Assembly: GCA_032595685.2 (NCBI GenBank)
Contig: CP159373.1
Span: forward strand, 4,565,821 to 4,629,820
Direction: 5' to 3'
Source: Candidatus Electrothrix aestuarii
GTDB lineage: Bacteria > Desulfobacterota > Desulfobulbia > Desulfobulbales > Desulfobulbaceae
DNA: 64,000 bases
The position numbers and the translations under genes are program-made. Each line of letters begins with the position of its first letter. Within the stretch, counting starts at the first letter, position 1. The notes under the pieces were generated by a model. It did no database searches. It saw only the letters and a program-made list of their open reading frames with translations, and had not been told where the DNA came from. This document shows positions 35,248-44,514 of the stretch, piece after piece.

Positions 35248-36519
35248 TTAATCACAGGCACTGTCCTGGATTTTTTCAATAATGGTGGTGGTGGAATTTT
35301 GACAGGTAAAGGGTATCCGAACGACCCTTCCGCCAGCAGCTTTCACTTCGGCTGCCCCGGCGATCTGGTCTTCGGGCCAATCTGCTCCTTTCACCAGGAT
35401 ATCGGGCAACAACATGCTGATTAAATTAAGGGGTGTGTCTTCATCAAAAAGCGCAATAAAATCCACACAGCCTAGAGCTGCCAGAACCCGAGCACGCTCA
35501 AGCTCAGGATTCACCGGTCGGGTAGGTCCTTTCAGGGCCTGCACAGAGCGGTCGGAATTCAAGCCGATTACCAGACAGTCACCGCAACGGCGGGCCTCCT
35601 CCAAATAGCTGACATGTCCAGCGTGCAGAAGGTCAAAGCAACCATTGGTAAACACGACCTTACTCCCTTGAGAACGCAAGCCAGCTACCCATTCAAACAA
35701 GCCCTCCTGCGTAAGGATCTTATCCCGATCTTGACCGTACCAAGGGCGCTCAGCAACAGAACAAAAACGTGACCGAGCCGCTGTAACATCTGCTCCATTC
35801 AGGTCTGCCCTGATAATAGCAGGCTTTCCATCAGCCTTTGCAAGCACCTGCCCCGTAGGTGAAATTATCATGGAATGCCCTGCTAATTCACCGACAGGGA
35901 TGGTACCGCTCGCGTTGCATGCCACAACAAAGCATTGGTTTTCCACTGCCCGGGCGCGTAATAATATTTCCCAGTGATCAGAACGTGCTGCTGGCCATTG
36001 CGCAGAAACAATCAGGAGTTTGCTTCCAGAAAAAACCTGCCTCCGGCTCAGCTCAGGAAAACGAAGATCATAGCAAACCAAGGCAGCAAGAGAACCAAAG
36101 CCAGCCTGCATTACATGGGCAGTTGGCCCAACTGCGAGATACTGATCTTCCTGCCAAAGCCTAAACATATGCTGCTTTTGGTAGCTCCCGACCACGCCCT
36201 CTGGGCCGACAAGAAAGAGAGAATTATAGATCACTCCTGTATCCTGCCTATCCAGCAGAGAACCGGCAAAACAGAGACCATGCTGTGCTGCTTTCTGCTC
36301 AAGTTCGGCAAGAATCTGAGGAGTCAGCTTGGCAAGGGTTTCTATATTTGGATAATCAAAGCCAGTGGCCCAGAGTTCCGGCAAGACAAGCAAGGTGTCT
36401 GTAGAAAAAGACTCTGACTCCAGCAGTCGACGAAATTCTTTAAGATTCGCCTCCACATTCCCCTGTTGCAGGTAGAGCTGAAGACAAGCAACGTGCGGAA
36501 AAATATCCTCCTGCTCCAT
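35248..36519 (-). CDS. Nitrilase-family amidase fused to RfaE2 heptose-1-phosphate adenylyltransferase
   Basis: A 423-residue fusion. Residues 1-260 are a carbon-nitrogen hydrolase of the omega-amidase (Nit2/YafV) type, with Glu in VLPELWATGF, Lys in YQKQHMFR and nucleophile Cys in LVCYDLRFPE. Residues 285-423 are RfaE domain II, a nucleotidyltransferase with TNGCFDLLHAGHVSYL (HxGH) and a C-terminal STTTIIEKI. That domain makes ADP-D-glycero-beta-D-manno-heptose for lipopolysaccharide. RfaE domain I is a separate gene at 46635-47621. The stop codon of the upstream HEAT-like gene shares its last base with the start of this gene. Confidence 0.9.
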   Translation of the reverse strand: MEQEDIFPHVACLQLYLQQGNVEANLKEFRRLLESESFSTDTLLVLPELWATGFDYPNIETLAKLTPQILAELEQKAAQHGLCFAGSLLDRQDTGVIYNSLFLVGPEGVVGSYQKQHMFRLWQEDQYLAVGPTAHVMQAGFGSLAALVCYDLRFPELSRRQVFSGSKLLIVSAQWPAARSDHWEILLRARAVENQCFVVACNASGTIPVGELAGHSMIISPTGQVLAKADGKPAIIRADLNGADVTAARSRFCSVAERPWYGQDRDKILTQEGLFEWVAGLRSQGSKVVFTNGCFDLLHAGHVSYLEEARRCGDCLVIGLNSDRSVQALKGPTRPVNPELERARVLAALGCVDFIALFDEDTPLNLISMLLPDILVKGADWPEDQIAGAAEVKAAGGRVVRIPFTCQNSTTTIIEKIQDSACD

Positions 36520-37250
36520 CAGCGAACCTCCTGAAGCGCCTTTAGAGCCTGCCCCGCAAGCTCGGCAACGGCAACGACTCTGAATGTACCTTGCTCATAA
36601 AGCTTGATAGTTCGCTGATCGTTCTTCGCCAGTCCCTGCAAGCGCTCCTGAACCGTTACAATATCAAGAGTATCAGTAGCACCCAGCAATCCTATTGCAC
36701 GTGCTGCTAAGCCGCAAACAACTGCATCCTCAGCATCCAGATAAGGCGGCAAATCCCGCTCCGCTTGCCTGGCGAGCAGGTGCTCCTTTCGGCATTGGGC
36801 TAAGCGCCCCATTGCCCAGAGAAGGCCCTGCTGTAAGATCTCATGCTCCAAGAAATTACCATCCTGCCATTCTTCTTCGCCATCAGGTCGCATGTATGAA
36901 ATCAACATGTGGATATACTCATCCGCAAGCCCCTCATGGCAACACATAATTTCCGCCATAGATTCTGGAGCCCCCCAACCGATGCCACCGGACTCATCAT
37001 TGAGACTCCAGAGCATGCGCCGGAGGATTATCCGTGCCTCCTCCATATCCTGCTCAGTCAGCCTGGCCACAGCGCTCCCCATAATCGATATTGCATGCCA
37101 ACGAATGCGTTCATCAGAGTGGCATATTCCCGAAAAAAGGGCATTGATCAATTCTTTTTCCTGCAGATGGGCAAGCTCGGTTTCAATACGGACAAGATCA
37201 TCCTGCTGCAAGGCTTTCAGCACCTTTTGCTTAATTGCTCGCGTTCCCAT
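36519..37250 (-). CDS. HEAT-repeat-like protein, DVU0298 type
   Basis: A 243-residue soluble, mostly helical protein. It has HEAT-like helical pairs (RIRWHAISIMGSAVARL, AAVVCGLAARAIGLLG-like) and a conserved patch GGIGWGAPESMAEIM. It resembles a family named after Desulfovibrio DVU0298, which is common in sulfate reducers and has no known function. The stop overlaps the start of the nitrilase-RfaE2 gene, so the two are coupled. Confidence 0.7.
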   Translation of the reverse strand: MGTRAIKQKVLKALQQDDLVRIETELAHLQEKELINALFSGICHSDERIRWHAISIMGSAVARLTEQDMEEARIILRRMLWSLNDESGGIGWGAPESMAEIMCCHEGLADEYIHMLISYMRPDGEEEWQDGNFLEHEILQQGLLWAMGRLAQCRKEHLLARQAERDLPPYLDAEDAVVCGLAARAIGLLGATDTLDIVTVQERLQGLAKNDQRTIKLYEQGTFRVVAVAELAGQALKALQEVR

Positions 37251-37309
37251 AACCTTACCCTCCTCAAAATAAATTTACATTCCTCATGACTGGTATCACC
37301 AGACAGGAG

Positions 37310-37819
37310 CTAGGCCTTGACAGGTGGAACAAAAACCCGCTGAGCCAGCTCAGCATCCACCATAAACAGACCTGATGAATCATCCTGAATCAGGCGCAAT
37401 TTATTCAAGACCTCTCCGACAGAGGCCTCTTCTTCTACCTGTTCAGAGACAAACCACTGCAAAAAAATCTTGGTTGCGTGATCTTGTTCAGCAATGGCAA
37501 GATCCATCAACTCATTAATCAAGGATGTTACTTTTTCCTCATGGGCCATAATCTGTTCAAAAGCGGCAAGCGGCGTCTCCCATTCTGCATCCGGCTGTTT
37601 GATGCTATCAAGAATGACTCTTCCGCCACGCTCATTAACATAATCATAAAATTTCATCGCATGGGTCAGCTCTTCCTGAGACTGCACGCGCATCCAGTTT
37701 GCAAAACCGGACAGGCTAATAGAATGAAAATAAGATTCCATTGAAAGGTAGAGATAGCCAGAGTACATTTCTTCATTAATCTGACGAGTTAAAGCCTTAA
37801 GCATCTTCTTCTTCAACAT
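37310..37819 (-). CDS. ftnA: Bacterial non-haem ferritin
   Basis: A 169-residue four-helix iron store. The ferroxidase ligands are visible in the usual places: Glu in QINEEMYSGYLYLS, the Glu-x-x-His pair in SQEELTHAMKFYDY, and Glu in MAHEEKVTSLINEL plus EEEASVGE. Ferritin oxidises Fe(II) and stores it in a 24-mer shell. It lies 59 bp before the HEAT-like gene on the same strand. No iron box was recognised upstream. Confidence 0.95.
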   Translation of the reverse strand: MLKKKMLKALTRQINEEMYSGYLYLSMESYFHSISLSGFANWMRVQSQEELTHAMKFYDYVNERGGRVILDSIKQPDAEWETPLAAFEQIMAHEEKVTSLINELMDLAIAEQDHATKIFLQWFVSEQVEEEASVGEVLNKLRLIQDDSSGLFMVDAELAQRVFVPPVKA

Positions 37820-38214
37820 TTTTTCTCCAAGAGTAAAGTCGAGGCACCACGCTCGTCTCAGCTAAAAATAAAATTCCATACATATCTTCTACAAGTCAAA
37901 GGAAAATAATCCTTGCTCACTGCCGCGTGGAAGCAGAAGCAATTACTAATATAATTAAGAGAATAACGATAGCCCCCTGACACCTGCCTTCAGCAGGAAG
38001 GTTATAATTATCTGAAAAACTATTGTTCTTTTACTATGAATCTGTTTTCTTACTGGAGCGCAACGCCTGTGAGACCACAGGATCATAATTGGCTCAGTTT
38101 CTCCTGGTTATTTACGTGGACAGTCCCAGGCAAGAGTCTTTTTGAGTCCATTAAATATATGACCTCCTTGTGCTGCTGCACAACAACTTTTTAGAAAAAA
38201 GTAAAAAATTAATA
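37820..38214. other. 395-bp divergent intergenic region
   Basis: Holds the promoters of ferritin (minus) and the ketoacyl synthase (plus). I see AT-rich stretches but no motif or RNA that I can support. Confidence 0.4.
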
Positions 38215-39432
38215 ATGCGTAGAGTAGTAATAACAGGGATGGGAATTGTCTCCCCCCTTGGTGATACATCTGAGGAGGTTCTGAACTCCTTAAAAACAGG
38301 AAAATCCGGTGTGCGTTATTGGCCTCCCTACAAAGAGCTGGGACTCCGCTCTCAGGTAGGTGCCTTTACTCAGATAAATTGCAAAAAGCATATCGACAAA
38401 AAGATCCTCCGTTTCATGGGTAATGCTGCGGCCTATGCCTATATTGCCATGCAACAGGCCGTGGATGATAGCGGGCTGCCCCCGGACCAGGTTTCCTCGC
38501 CACGGACCGGCCTTATCATTGGTTCGGGTGGTACTTCGGCAGAGAATGTGGTTGCGACGGCAGATACCATGCGCAATAAAGGACTTCGTCGCCTCAGCCC
38601 CTTCATGGTACCGCGCACCATGTCCAGCACAGTTTCAGCTGGACTCACAGCACCTTTTAAAATCAAAGGGGTCTGTTATTCCATTTCTTCGGCCTGTGCA
38701 ACAGGCGCGCACTGCATCGGCGCTGCAATGGAACAGATTCAACTCGGTAAGCAAGACTTGATCTTCGCAGGCGGGAGCGATGAGGAGCACTGGACCCAGA
38801 CTTCTATGTTCGACGCAATGGGTGCCCTATCCACGAGCTTTAACGACACACCCGAGCAGGCATCAAGGCCCTATGATGTGAATCGAGATGGGTTTGTTGT
38901 TGCGAATGGGGCAGGGATTATCCTGCTTGAAGAACTAGAACATGCCCTGAAACGCGGCGCTCAAATTTACGGAGAACTAGTTGGATACGGGGCAACAGCA
39001 GACGGTCATGAAATGGTGTCGCCTTCTGGCGAAGGAGCTTCTCGCTGCATCCAACTGGCCCTTGCCACAAGCGCCCAGCCCATCGACTATATCAATGCCC
39101 ACGGGACATCCACCCCCATTGGCGACATGATAGAATTACAAGCAATTCGTCATGTTTTTGGCAAGGACACCCCGCCCATCAGCTCAACCAAATCCCTTTC
39201 AGGACACTCCTTAGGTGCTGCCGGGGTTCACGAGGCTATTTACTGCCTGCTTATGCTCAATAATAACTTTATTGCAGCAAGTGCTAATATTCGCAAACTG
39301 GAAACAGATGCAGAGAACATGAATATCGTGCAGGAAACACGGGAAGCAGAGCTCAACACCGTGATGTCAAATAGCTACGGATTTGGCGGCACAAATGCCT
39401 GCCTTGTTTTTCAAAAATACCAAGAGGGGTAG
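38215..39432 (+). CDS. Beta-ketoacyl-ACP synthase (FabB/FabF type)
   Basis: Elongates acyl-ACP by condensation with malonyl-ACP. 405 residues from the ATG at 38215 ([16 protein letters not shown]), the usual family start; a GTG 45 bp upstream is rejected. The C-H-H triad is present: Cys in [12 protein letters not shown], His in [11 protein letters not shown] and His in [12 protein letters not shown]. The [13 protein letters not shown] surroundings favour FabB, so unsaturated fatty acid synthesis is likely. It stands alone, without fabA nearby. Confidence 0.93.
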   Translation: MRRVVITGMGIVSPLGDTSEEVLNSLKTGKSGVRYWPPYKELGLRSQVGAFTQINCKKHIDKKILRFMGNAAAYAYIAMQQAVDDSGLPPDQVSSPRTGLIIGSGGTSAENVVATADTMRNKGLRRLSPFMVPRTMSSTVSAGLTAPFKIKGVCYSISSACATGAHCIGAAMEQIQLGKQDLIFAGGSDEEHWTQTSMFDAMGALSTSFNDTPEQASRPYDVNRDGFVVANGAGIILLEELEHALKRGAQIYGELVGYGATADGHEMVSPSGEGASRCIQLALATSAQPIDYINAHGTSTPIGDMIELQAIRHVFGKDTPPISSTKSLSGHSLGAAGVHEAIYCLLMLNNNFIAASANIRKLETDAENMNIVQETREAELNTVMSNSYGFGGTNACLVFQKYQEG

Positions 39433-39459
39433 AGAAGAAGCAAAAGAACTGAGTCAGGA

Positions 39460-40542
39460 TCACTCTTCATCACCCTGTTCTTCATCAATGCGGCGCAGGC
39501 CCTCCATAATCAACCCCATAAATCCCCCTAAGACAGGAAGCTTTTTTTCTTCAGCAGCTAGGCCCTTAGTATAGGTGAAGGTACCTTTCTGCTTTGCCAA
39601 CAAAGAAAAAACCGCTTCCTTTCCTTCCTGGTCACCGTATTTACAATAAACGATTTCTCCCTCGTTAAACAGGATCAGCGCTTGATTTTCTTCAAACACA
39701 AGCTGGACCTTGCCTGTCTTGCCGCCGGAATTGATCAACTGAAACAACTCCACTGAGTTAATATCTGACAGCTCACCGCTCATACCAGAACTAATTTTTC
39801 CAGCTCGCATGGTGTTCTCCTGGGCGCGGTCCACTAGAACTCTATAGAAAAAAATCTGTAAGATAGGATAGCGAGATAAGACATGCTTAAAATCCTTTGC
39901 CTTCAGAGCAGCCAGCTGAACAGCCGTCTTGGAATACACAGAAGGATAGGTTAATTCTCCAGAAAGGAGACTCATTTCCCCGAAAATATTACCGGGACCG
40001 ATCTCAGCAATAACCTTATTATCCTCGCGGACCACAACCACGGTTCCTGCTAAGACCACATAAAAATGTGTCCCAAGCTCTCCTGCCTCGATGATAACCT
40101 TATTGGCGGGATATTTTTGCAGCTTCATGAGAAGAGCGAGATCCTGGAGGTCAAAATCATCCAGAGGCTCAAAAAGCTCCATTTCTCGAAGAAGCCCGAA
40201 AAATTCTTCGATAAGCTGTTTCTTTGCCCGTTTTTTTGCAACCTCAAGCAGATTCATCTGCAAGGTGGAGTAGGCGTTCTCCTTTTTATATTCAAAACGA
40301 ATCAATCCAGTGCAACCGCCGCACTCGAATTTGGTCCGAACCATCTTGGTCTGAGTAAAATGAGGTTGTAAAGGACGGGCACCGGTCAAGGCCTTAAGCA
40401 GCTCCTGAACCAGCAGGAGACAGACTTCTTTATTGTGTTCAATGGTTAAGGTGGAATCGTGAACAATAAACTCCTCACCAACATTATATATGGGACATGC
40501 GTGTTCTTCGGTGACAACGAATACAGCATTCCGATATTCCAT
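39460..40542 (-). CDS. Cys-rich / cNMP-fold / PATAN protein, copy 1
   Basis: A 360-residue protein in three parts. The N-terminal part has conserved Cys16, Cys41 and CxxC at 74-77. The middle (about 120-245) is a cyclic-nucleotide-binding fold with GTHFYVVLAGTVVVV and GNIFGEMSLLSG. The phosphate-binding Arg usual after GE-SLL is absent (TYPSVYSKT), so the ligand may not be a cyclic nucleotide. The C-terminal part is a PATAN/DUF4388 domain (GMSGELSDINSVELFQLINSGGKTG). It is a tandem duplicate of the next gene and could link redox state or a ligand to the chemosensory locus; that is inference. Confidence 0.8.
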   Translation of the reverse strand: MEYRNAVFVVTEEHACPIYNVGEEFIVHDSTLTIEHNKEVCLLLVQELLKALTGARPLQPHFTQTKMVRTKFECGGCTGLIRFEYKKENAYSTLQMNLLEVAKKRAKKQLIEEFFGLLREMELFEPLDDFDLQDLALLMKLQKYPANKVIIEAGELGTHFYVVLAGTVVVVREDNKVIAEIGPGNIFGEMSLLSGELTYPSVYSKTAVQLAALKAKDFKHVLSRYPILQIFFYRVLVDRAQENTMRAGKISSGMSGELSDINSVELFQLINSGGKTGKVQLVFEENQALILFNEGEIVYCKYGDQEGKEAVFSLLAKQKGTFTYTKGLAAEEKKLPVLGGFMGLIMEGLRRIDEEQGDEE

Positions 40543-40592
40543 ACATTTCTACTCCGTTCCCCTGAACATCACACAACCTTTTCCAAAAAGAA

Positions 40593-41681
40593 TCAAACCT
40601 CTTTCTTCACTACCGTTCCCTGCTCTTCATCTATGCGCTGCAATCCTTCCATCAACAGGCCCATAAACCCTCCAAGCACAGGGAGATCCTCGTACTTTTT
40701 CGCAAGTTCTGTATTATAGGTAAAGGATCCCTTTTTCTTCGATAAAAGTGCAAAGAGGGCCTCCTTCCCGTTCAAATCCCCGTAGGACGCATGGATAATC
40801 TCACCTTCTTTGAAAAGGATTGTTGCATGCCCATCATGGAAAATCAAATCAACCTTACCGGACTTCCCACCGCTATTAATCAGCTGAAACAGTTCTACCG
40901 GGTTGATATAAATCAGCTCTCCGCTCATACCTGAGCTGATTTTACCAGAGCGGGCCATATTCATTTGGGCCCGGTTAACTAGCAAACGATAGAAAAAGAT
41001 TTGCAGGACCGGATATCGATTCAGGATGAATTTTAGGTCCTTTCCATTGATTGTCCCAAATTTAACCACTGTCCGGGAATGAACAGAACTACTCGCCGGG
41101 TCACCGGAGAGGAGACTCATTTCTCCAAAAATTTCACCACGTCCGATTTCGGCAATAATTTCTTCGCCTTTTACGATAGCAACCTTACCGGATAAGATAA
41201 TATAGAGATGCGTCCCTCTGGTGCCCTCTGAGATAATGATCTTATTAGGATCAAACTGTTTCAACTTCAACATTGAAATAAGATCCAAGAGATCATGATC
41301 TTCAAGGAGTTCAAACACCTGCATAGTCCTGAGATGCTTGAACAGGGCTTCGACATGCCGTTTTCTCGCTTTTTTATCCGCAATCCGCAGGAGATTCATC
41401 TGCAGGGTAGAAAAGCCCCGTTCTTTCTTGTACTCAAAACGCATGGAGCCTGTGCAGCCGGGGCAACGAAACGATGCCCGCTGCATAGCCATCTGGGTAA
41501 ATCGCTGCTCACCTGGTTTTTTAGCAAGCGCTTTATGGAGTTCACGCACCAGGATCAGGCAAACGGGCTTTTCATAGTCCACACTCACTGCCGAGTCCTG
41601 AACCTGGATTTCTTCACCTACATTATAAATAGGGCATGAATCCTCTGAGGTAACAACAAAAACAGCGTTACGATATTCCAT
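40593..41681 (-). CDS. Cys-rich / cNMP-fold / PATAN protein, copy 2
   Basis: A 362-residue paralog of the preceding protein with the same start MEYRNAVFVVT and order of domains. Conserved Cys16, Cys41 and CxxC (73-76) suggest a metal or redox site. The cNMP-like fold (GTHLYIILSGKVAIV, FGEMSLLSGDPASSSV) again lacks the phosphate-binding Arg. The C-terminal PATAN domain reads GMSGELIYINPVELFQLINS. It lies 50 bp upstream of copy 1 on the same strand. The divergence between copies is large, so the duplication is old. Confidence 0.8.
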   Translation of the reverse strand: MEYRNAVFVVTSEDSCPIYNVGEEIQVQDSAVSVDYEKPVCLILVRELHKALAKKPGEQRFTQMAMQRASFRCPGCTGSMRFEYKKERGFSTLQMNLLRIADKKARKRHVEALFKHLRTMQVFELLEDHDLLDLISMLKLKQFDPNKIIISEGTRGTHLYIILSGKVAIVKGEEIIAEIGRGEIFGEMSLLSGDPASSSVHSRTVVKFGTINGKDLKFILNRYPVLQIFFYRLLVNRAQMNMARSGKISSGMSGELIYINPVELFQLINSGGKSGKVDLIFHDGHATILFKEGEIIHASYGDLNGKEALFALLSKKKGSFTYNTELAKKYEDLPVLGGFMGLLMEGLQRIDEEQGTVVKKEV

Positions 41682-41710
41682 GCTGGTAACCTGATTTTAA
41701 AATACATAGG

Positions 41711-41754
41711 TAACAAAACAAATACATAAGGCTCTAGTCAGCCTTGTTTTGTTA
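41711..41754 (-). terminator. Long hairpin, likely terminator
   Basis: TAACAAAAC / GTTTTGTTA outer and AAGGCT / AGCCTT inner stems fold this segment into one hairpin. It lies between the small membrane protein gene and copy 2 of the cNMP-PATAN genes. It would separate the two transcripts. Confidence 0.6.
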
Positions 41755-41785
41755 TCGTCTTACGAGTAAGCCTGCCGACAGGACT

Positions 41786-42148
41786 TCAGGATCTCCCAAA
41801 AAACAAATAGACGACAAATCCAAGAATAGCTGAAGCGCCCGCAAGAACAGGTAAAACCTTCTTAACTTGTAGCTCCCCGTCCACAACGAGAGTCTGCATA
41901 TATTCTGTTCCGCTAAGCCACCAGAGAACCACAAATATAGCAATTATGATCAGTTCGTTAAAAGACTGCTTCCAGATCAGATAAGCAATCAGAGCAACAA
42001 ATGGGACCATAAACCAAGGATTTGTAAACAGGCCAGCGAAATCAACATCCTTGACCTGCTCGGGTACATGTGTACTCTGTAGCCACGCACCTATTTTTGC
42101 AAAAAAACCTTCTGATGCACCATTTGCAACTGCTTCCTCACCCGCCAT
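41786..42148 (-). CDS. Small membrane protein, unknown
   Basis: 120 residues with three hydrophobic helices (PWFMVPFVALIAYLIW, LIIIAIFVVLWWLSG and VLAGASAILGFVVYLFF). A short N-terminal soluble part precedes them. I do not recognise the family. It lies downstream of the fmdB-type gene on the same strand. Confidence 0.6.
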   Translation of the reverse strand: MAGEEAVANGASEGFFAKIGAWLQSTHVPEQVKDVDFAGLFTNPWFMVPFVALIAYLIWKQSFNELIIIAIFVVLWWLSGTEYMQTLVVDGELQVKKVLPVLAGASAILGFVVYLFFGRS

Positions 42149-42331
42149 GCCCCTGCTCCTTTTTGAGAATAACCACCAACTACGTATATTATACCTTTCC
42201 TTTCAGACTACCAACGAAAACAAAAGACTGTCAATTAAAAAACAGTCCATGTGTGTTGCGGCCCAAAGGCTCCTTTCAACCTACGCCACCCTCTCTTCAA
42301 GAGCAGGGAACTATAAAAAATACTTTTGAAA

Positions 42332-42625
42332 TCAAGAAGAAGCTGGACACCCCTTACAAGCACCCTCAGCCCCACAGGCAGACGCTTTCTTAGAAGAATC
42401 CGCACCTGATGAAGCTTTACCCGCCACCCCGTTTTTAGACGAAGCCCCAGATGCATACCCGTCAGAATACCATCCGCCCCCTTTCAAATGAAAGGAGCTC
42501 ATAGACATAATCTTCTTCACTTCACCACCACAAACGGAACAGGAGGTTAGTGGGCTATCATTTATCCCCTGATGTACTTCAAACACTTTTTCACAAGCAG
42601 GGCACTCATACTCGTAAACTGGCAT
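42332..42625 (-). CDS. FmdB-family zinc ribbon protein
   Basis: 97 residues. The N-terminal zinc ribbon MPVYEYECPACEKVFEV ... SCSVCGG has two CxxC pairs, the FmdB/CxxC_CXXC_SSSS signature. A Gly/Ser-rich middle follows, and a C-terminal CGAEGACKGCP segment adds more cysteines. These small proteins are thought to act as regulators or metal handlers; the role here is unknown. Confidence 0.85.
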   Translation of the reverse strand: MPVYEYECPACEKVFEVHQGINDSPLTSCSVCGGEVKKIMSMSSFHLKGGGWYSDGYASGASSKNGVAGKASSGADSSKKASACGAEGACKGCPASS

Positions 42626-42731
42626 TTTTCACCTCACTCTTATATACAAGTAATTTTAATACAATACAGCAAACAAAACAAAAAAACTTTTCAGAAAAAC
42701 AAAATAACCCTCCTCTCTCTAGCTGTCAACC

Positions 42732-42886
42732 CAGCAATTATAAATTTGACAACAGACTATTTTATTTAACGAATATGTGTTATTGAAAGGCATGATCAAT
42801 ACCACACGAGTCCTCTGCTTATGCCTTCAAATACCAAAGAATTAACATTCGATACGTTTATCAAACAGATCCATAGCTTATTTGAT
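42732..42886 (+). mobile_element. Left-end remnant of a second IS4-type copy
   Basis: From CAGCAATTATAAATTTGAC onward, this segment matches the transposase-start end of the element at 2995-4433 nearly base for base, including the untranslated leader and the first about 21 codons (MPSNTKELTFDTF). It breaks off exactly where the next element begins. The rest of this copy is gone. Confidence 0.9.
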
Positions 42887-43608
42887 CTGTTTATAACGTT
42901 TTCTGTTGATCACTAAAAATAGCCAAACTTGTAAATCCTGTCCTTATAACTAGATTATTGTAGTAGAAGTTATTACCGACTGCAATAACCACGAAAAAAG
43001 GACAGGTAAAGATGAGTATAACAGAGAAACCAACCAAAGGGTATCAAACAATCAGACTGCCTCTTGAGCAAACAGAATATGAGCTGTTCCTGTCTGATAA
43101 GGATGTAGCGAAAGCGCAGATAGACAAACTTTACAGTCGATACCCGGAGCTTTTTCCTTAAGAAATGATGCATGGCTATGTGCTGAATGGCTTTACCCAA
43201 AAGTCAAGCAAGTTGGGCTTATGCTGCCGCCGGATTCACCGATGAAGCAGCATACGCTGGACTTATGCGCTAAACGTGAGCAGTTCATCAGAAGCTACGA
43301 CTGCGAACGTGCTCACCGCACAAGCAATATGGTTGACCGCCTGATGAAGTTTATTGACAGAGTGTGCTTTGATGCGCAGTATTTTCATGGTACTGACGAT
43401 TCTGCTGAACAGCATGTTCGGGCAATGGCCTTGCTATGGAATTTCTGTCCATCATCGCCAACAACGATTAAAAAGCATCAAGGAAAAACTTGCCCTGCTG
43501 AACACCTGAATGGCAAGCGATATGCTGACAATTGGCTGGAAAATTTGTTGGTGTCAGCCACTATGAATGGCGGGATAAGAGGGTATCAACAGAAAACGTT
43601 ATAAACAG
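42887..43608 (+). mobile_element. Internally deleted element with 24-bp perfect terminal repeats
   Basis: CTGTTTATAACGTTTTCTGT (start of a 24-bp repeat at 42887-42910) is repeated inverted at 43585-43608 without mismatch. Between them lies a transposase gene reduced to its two ends, so the 722-bp element is non-autonomous. It sits directly on the IS4 remnant. No target duplication was seen. Confidence 0.8.
43012..43604 (+). pseudogene. Transposase pseudogene (N- and C-terminal ends only)
   Basis: Starts at ATG 43012 (MSITEKPTKGYQTIRLPLEQ) and meets an in-frame TAA after PELFP (about codon 50). The frame then continues as MMHGYVLNGFTQKSSKLGL and changes register. The C-terminal part reads KREQFIRSYDCERAHRTSNM, MALLWNFCPSSP and NWLENLLVSATMNG, which I recognise as the end of a DDE transposase family of about 450 residues. 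The catalytic middle is deleted. The stop TAA overlaps the right terminal repeat. Confidence 0.8.
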
Positions 43609-43651
43609 GAAATTTTAGACCCAATTTGCTGACTGACTTTTTGCTGGACCA

Positions 43652-44470
43652 TCAATCTTCATTTTTTCCCTGTCGGACCACCTCAAACATAATCAGGGCA
43701 GCAGCCACCGAGGCATTCAGGGAATCAAAATCTGTTGTCATAGGAATCGTGACCAGTTGGTCGCAGTGCTTGCGCACCAGAGGACGAATCCCCTTCCCTT
43801 CACTGCCAATCACCAACCCAAGCCGACCGCTGAAATCCGTTCTGTAAATAGACGGTGCCGAGGCCTCAGCCACAGCTCCGTAAATCCAGAAGCCACTCTG
43901 CTTGAGCAACTCCAGAACAGTAACCAGATTGACCACCTGGGCAATACGAAGATGGGCAATGGCACCAGCTGAGGTGCGGGCCACGGTCCCGGATAAGGGG
44001 GCACTACGTTCGCGGGTCAGGATAATACTGCGGAATCCTCCGGCCAAGGCGGAGCGAAGGATGGACCCGAGGTTACGTGGATCTTGGATGGAATCTAAAA
44101 TCAGAATTCGCCCCGTATCTGCTAAAGACTCTGCCAGGAGTTCTTCCAGAGAGAGAAACTCCGCCTCGGTCTGGCGGGCCACAACCCCCTGGTGCCGACA
44201 ATTACGCGGAACCGGGAGTCTATCTCCCTCTACAAAACGAACCCTGACCGCATGCTCGCGGGCAAGATCAATAAGCTCCTGGACCTTAGGACCGGCCTTA
44301 CCCTTTTGAATGAGCAGCTCAGACAGACTGCGAGCATTTCTCCTTAATGCCTCATGAACGGCATTTATCCCCCAAAGGAGCTCTTCTGTTTCCTGCTCTG
44401 CGGGTAATTCGGCCTTTTCGACCTTCTTTTTATGAGCTGGGCGAGCTGCCTTTTTACACGAAGTGACCAT
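43652..44470 (-). CDS. rlmB: 23S rRNA 2'-O-ribose methyltransferase (TrmH/SpoU family)
   Basis: 272 residues with a Lys-rich N-terminus, a substrate-binding domain (ELLWGINAVHEALRRNARSL) and a SPOUT methyltransferase domain. Motif 1 is DPRNLGSILRSAL, motif 2 LGLVIGSEGKGIRPLV and motif 3 IPMTTDFDSLNASVAAAL. RlmB methylates a guanosine of 23S rRNA using S-adenosylmethionine; the exact target of this copy is inferred from family likeness. It begins the housekeeping block after the IS debris. Confidence 0.9.
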   Translation of the reverse strand: MVTSCKKAARPAHKKKVEKAELPAEQETEELLWGINAVHEALRRNARSLSELLIQKGKAGPKVQELIDLAREHAVRVRFVEGDRLPVPRNCRHQGVVARQTEAEFLSLEELLAESLADTGRILILDSIQDPRNLGSILRSALAGGFRSIILTRERSAPLSGTVARTSAGAIAHLRIAQVVNLVTVLELLKQSGFWIYGAVAEASAPSIYRTDFSGRLGLVIGSEGKGIRPLVRKHCDQLVTIPMTTDFDSLNASVAAALIMFEVVRQGKNED

Positions 44471-44514
44471 AAATAATGCAACAACTAAAGGTAAAAAATA
44501 ATTTCAGGGAAAAC

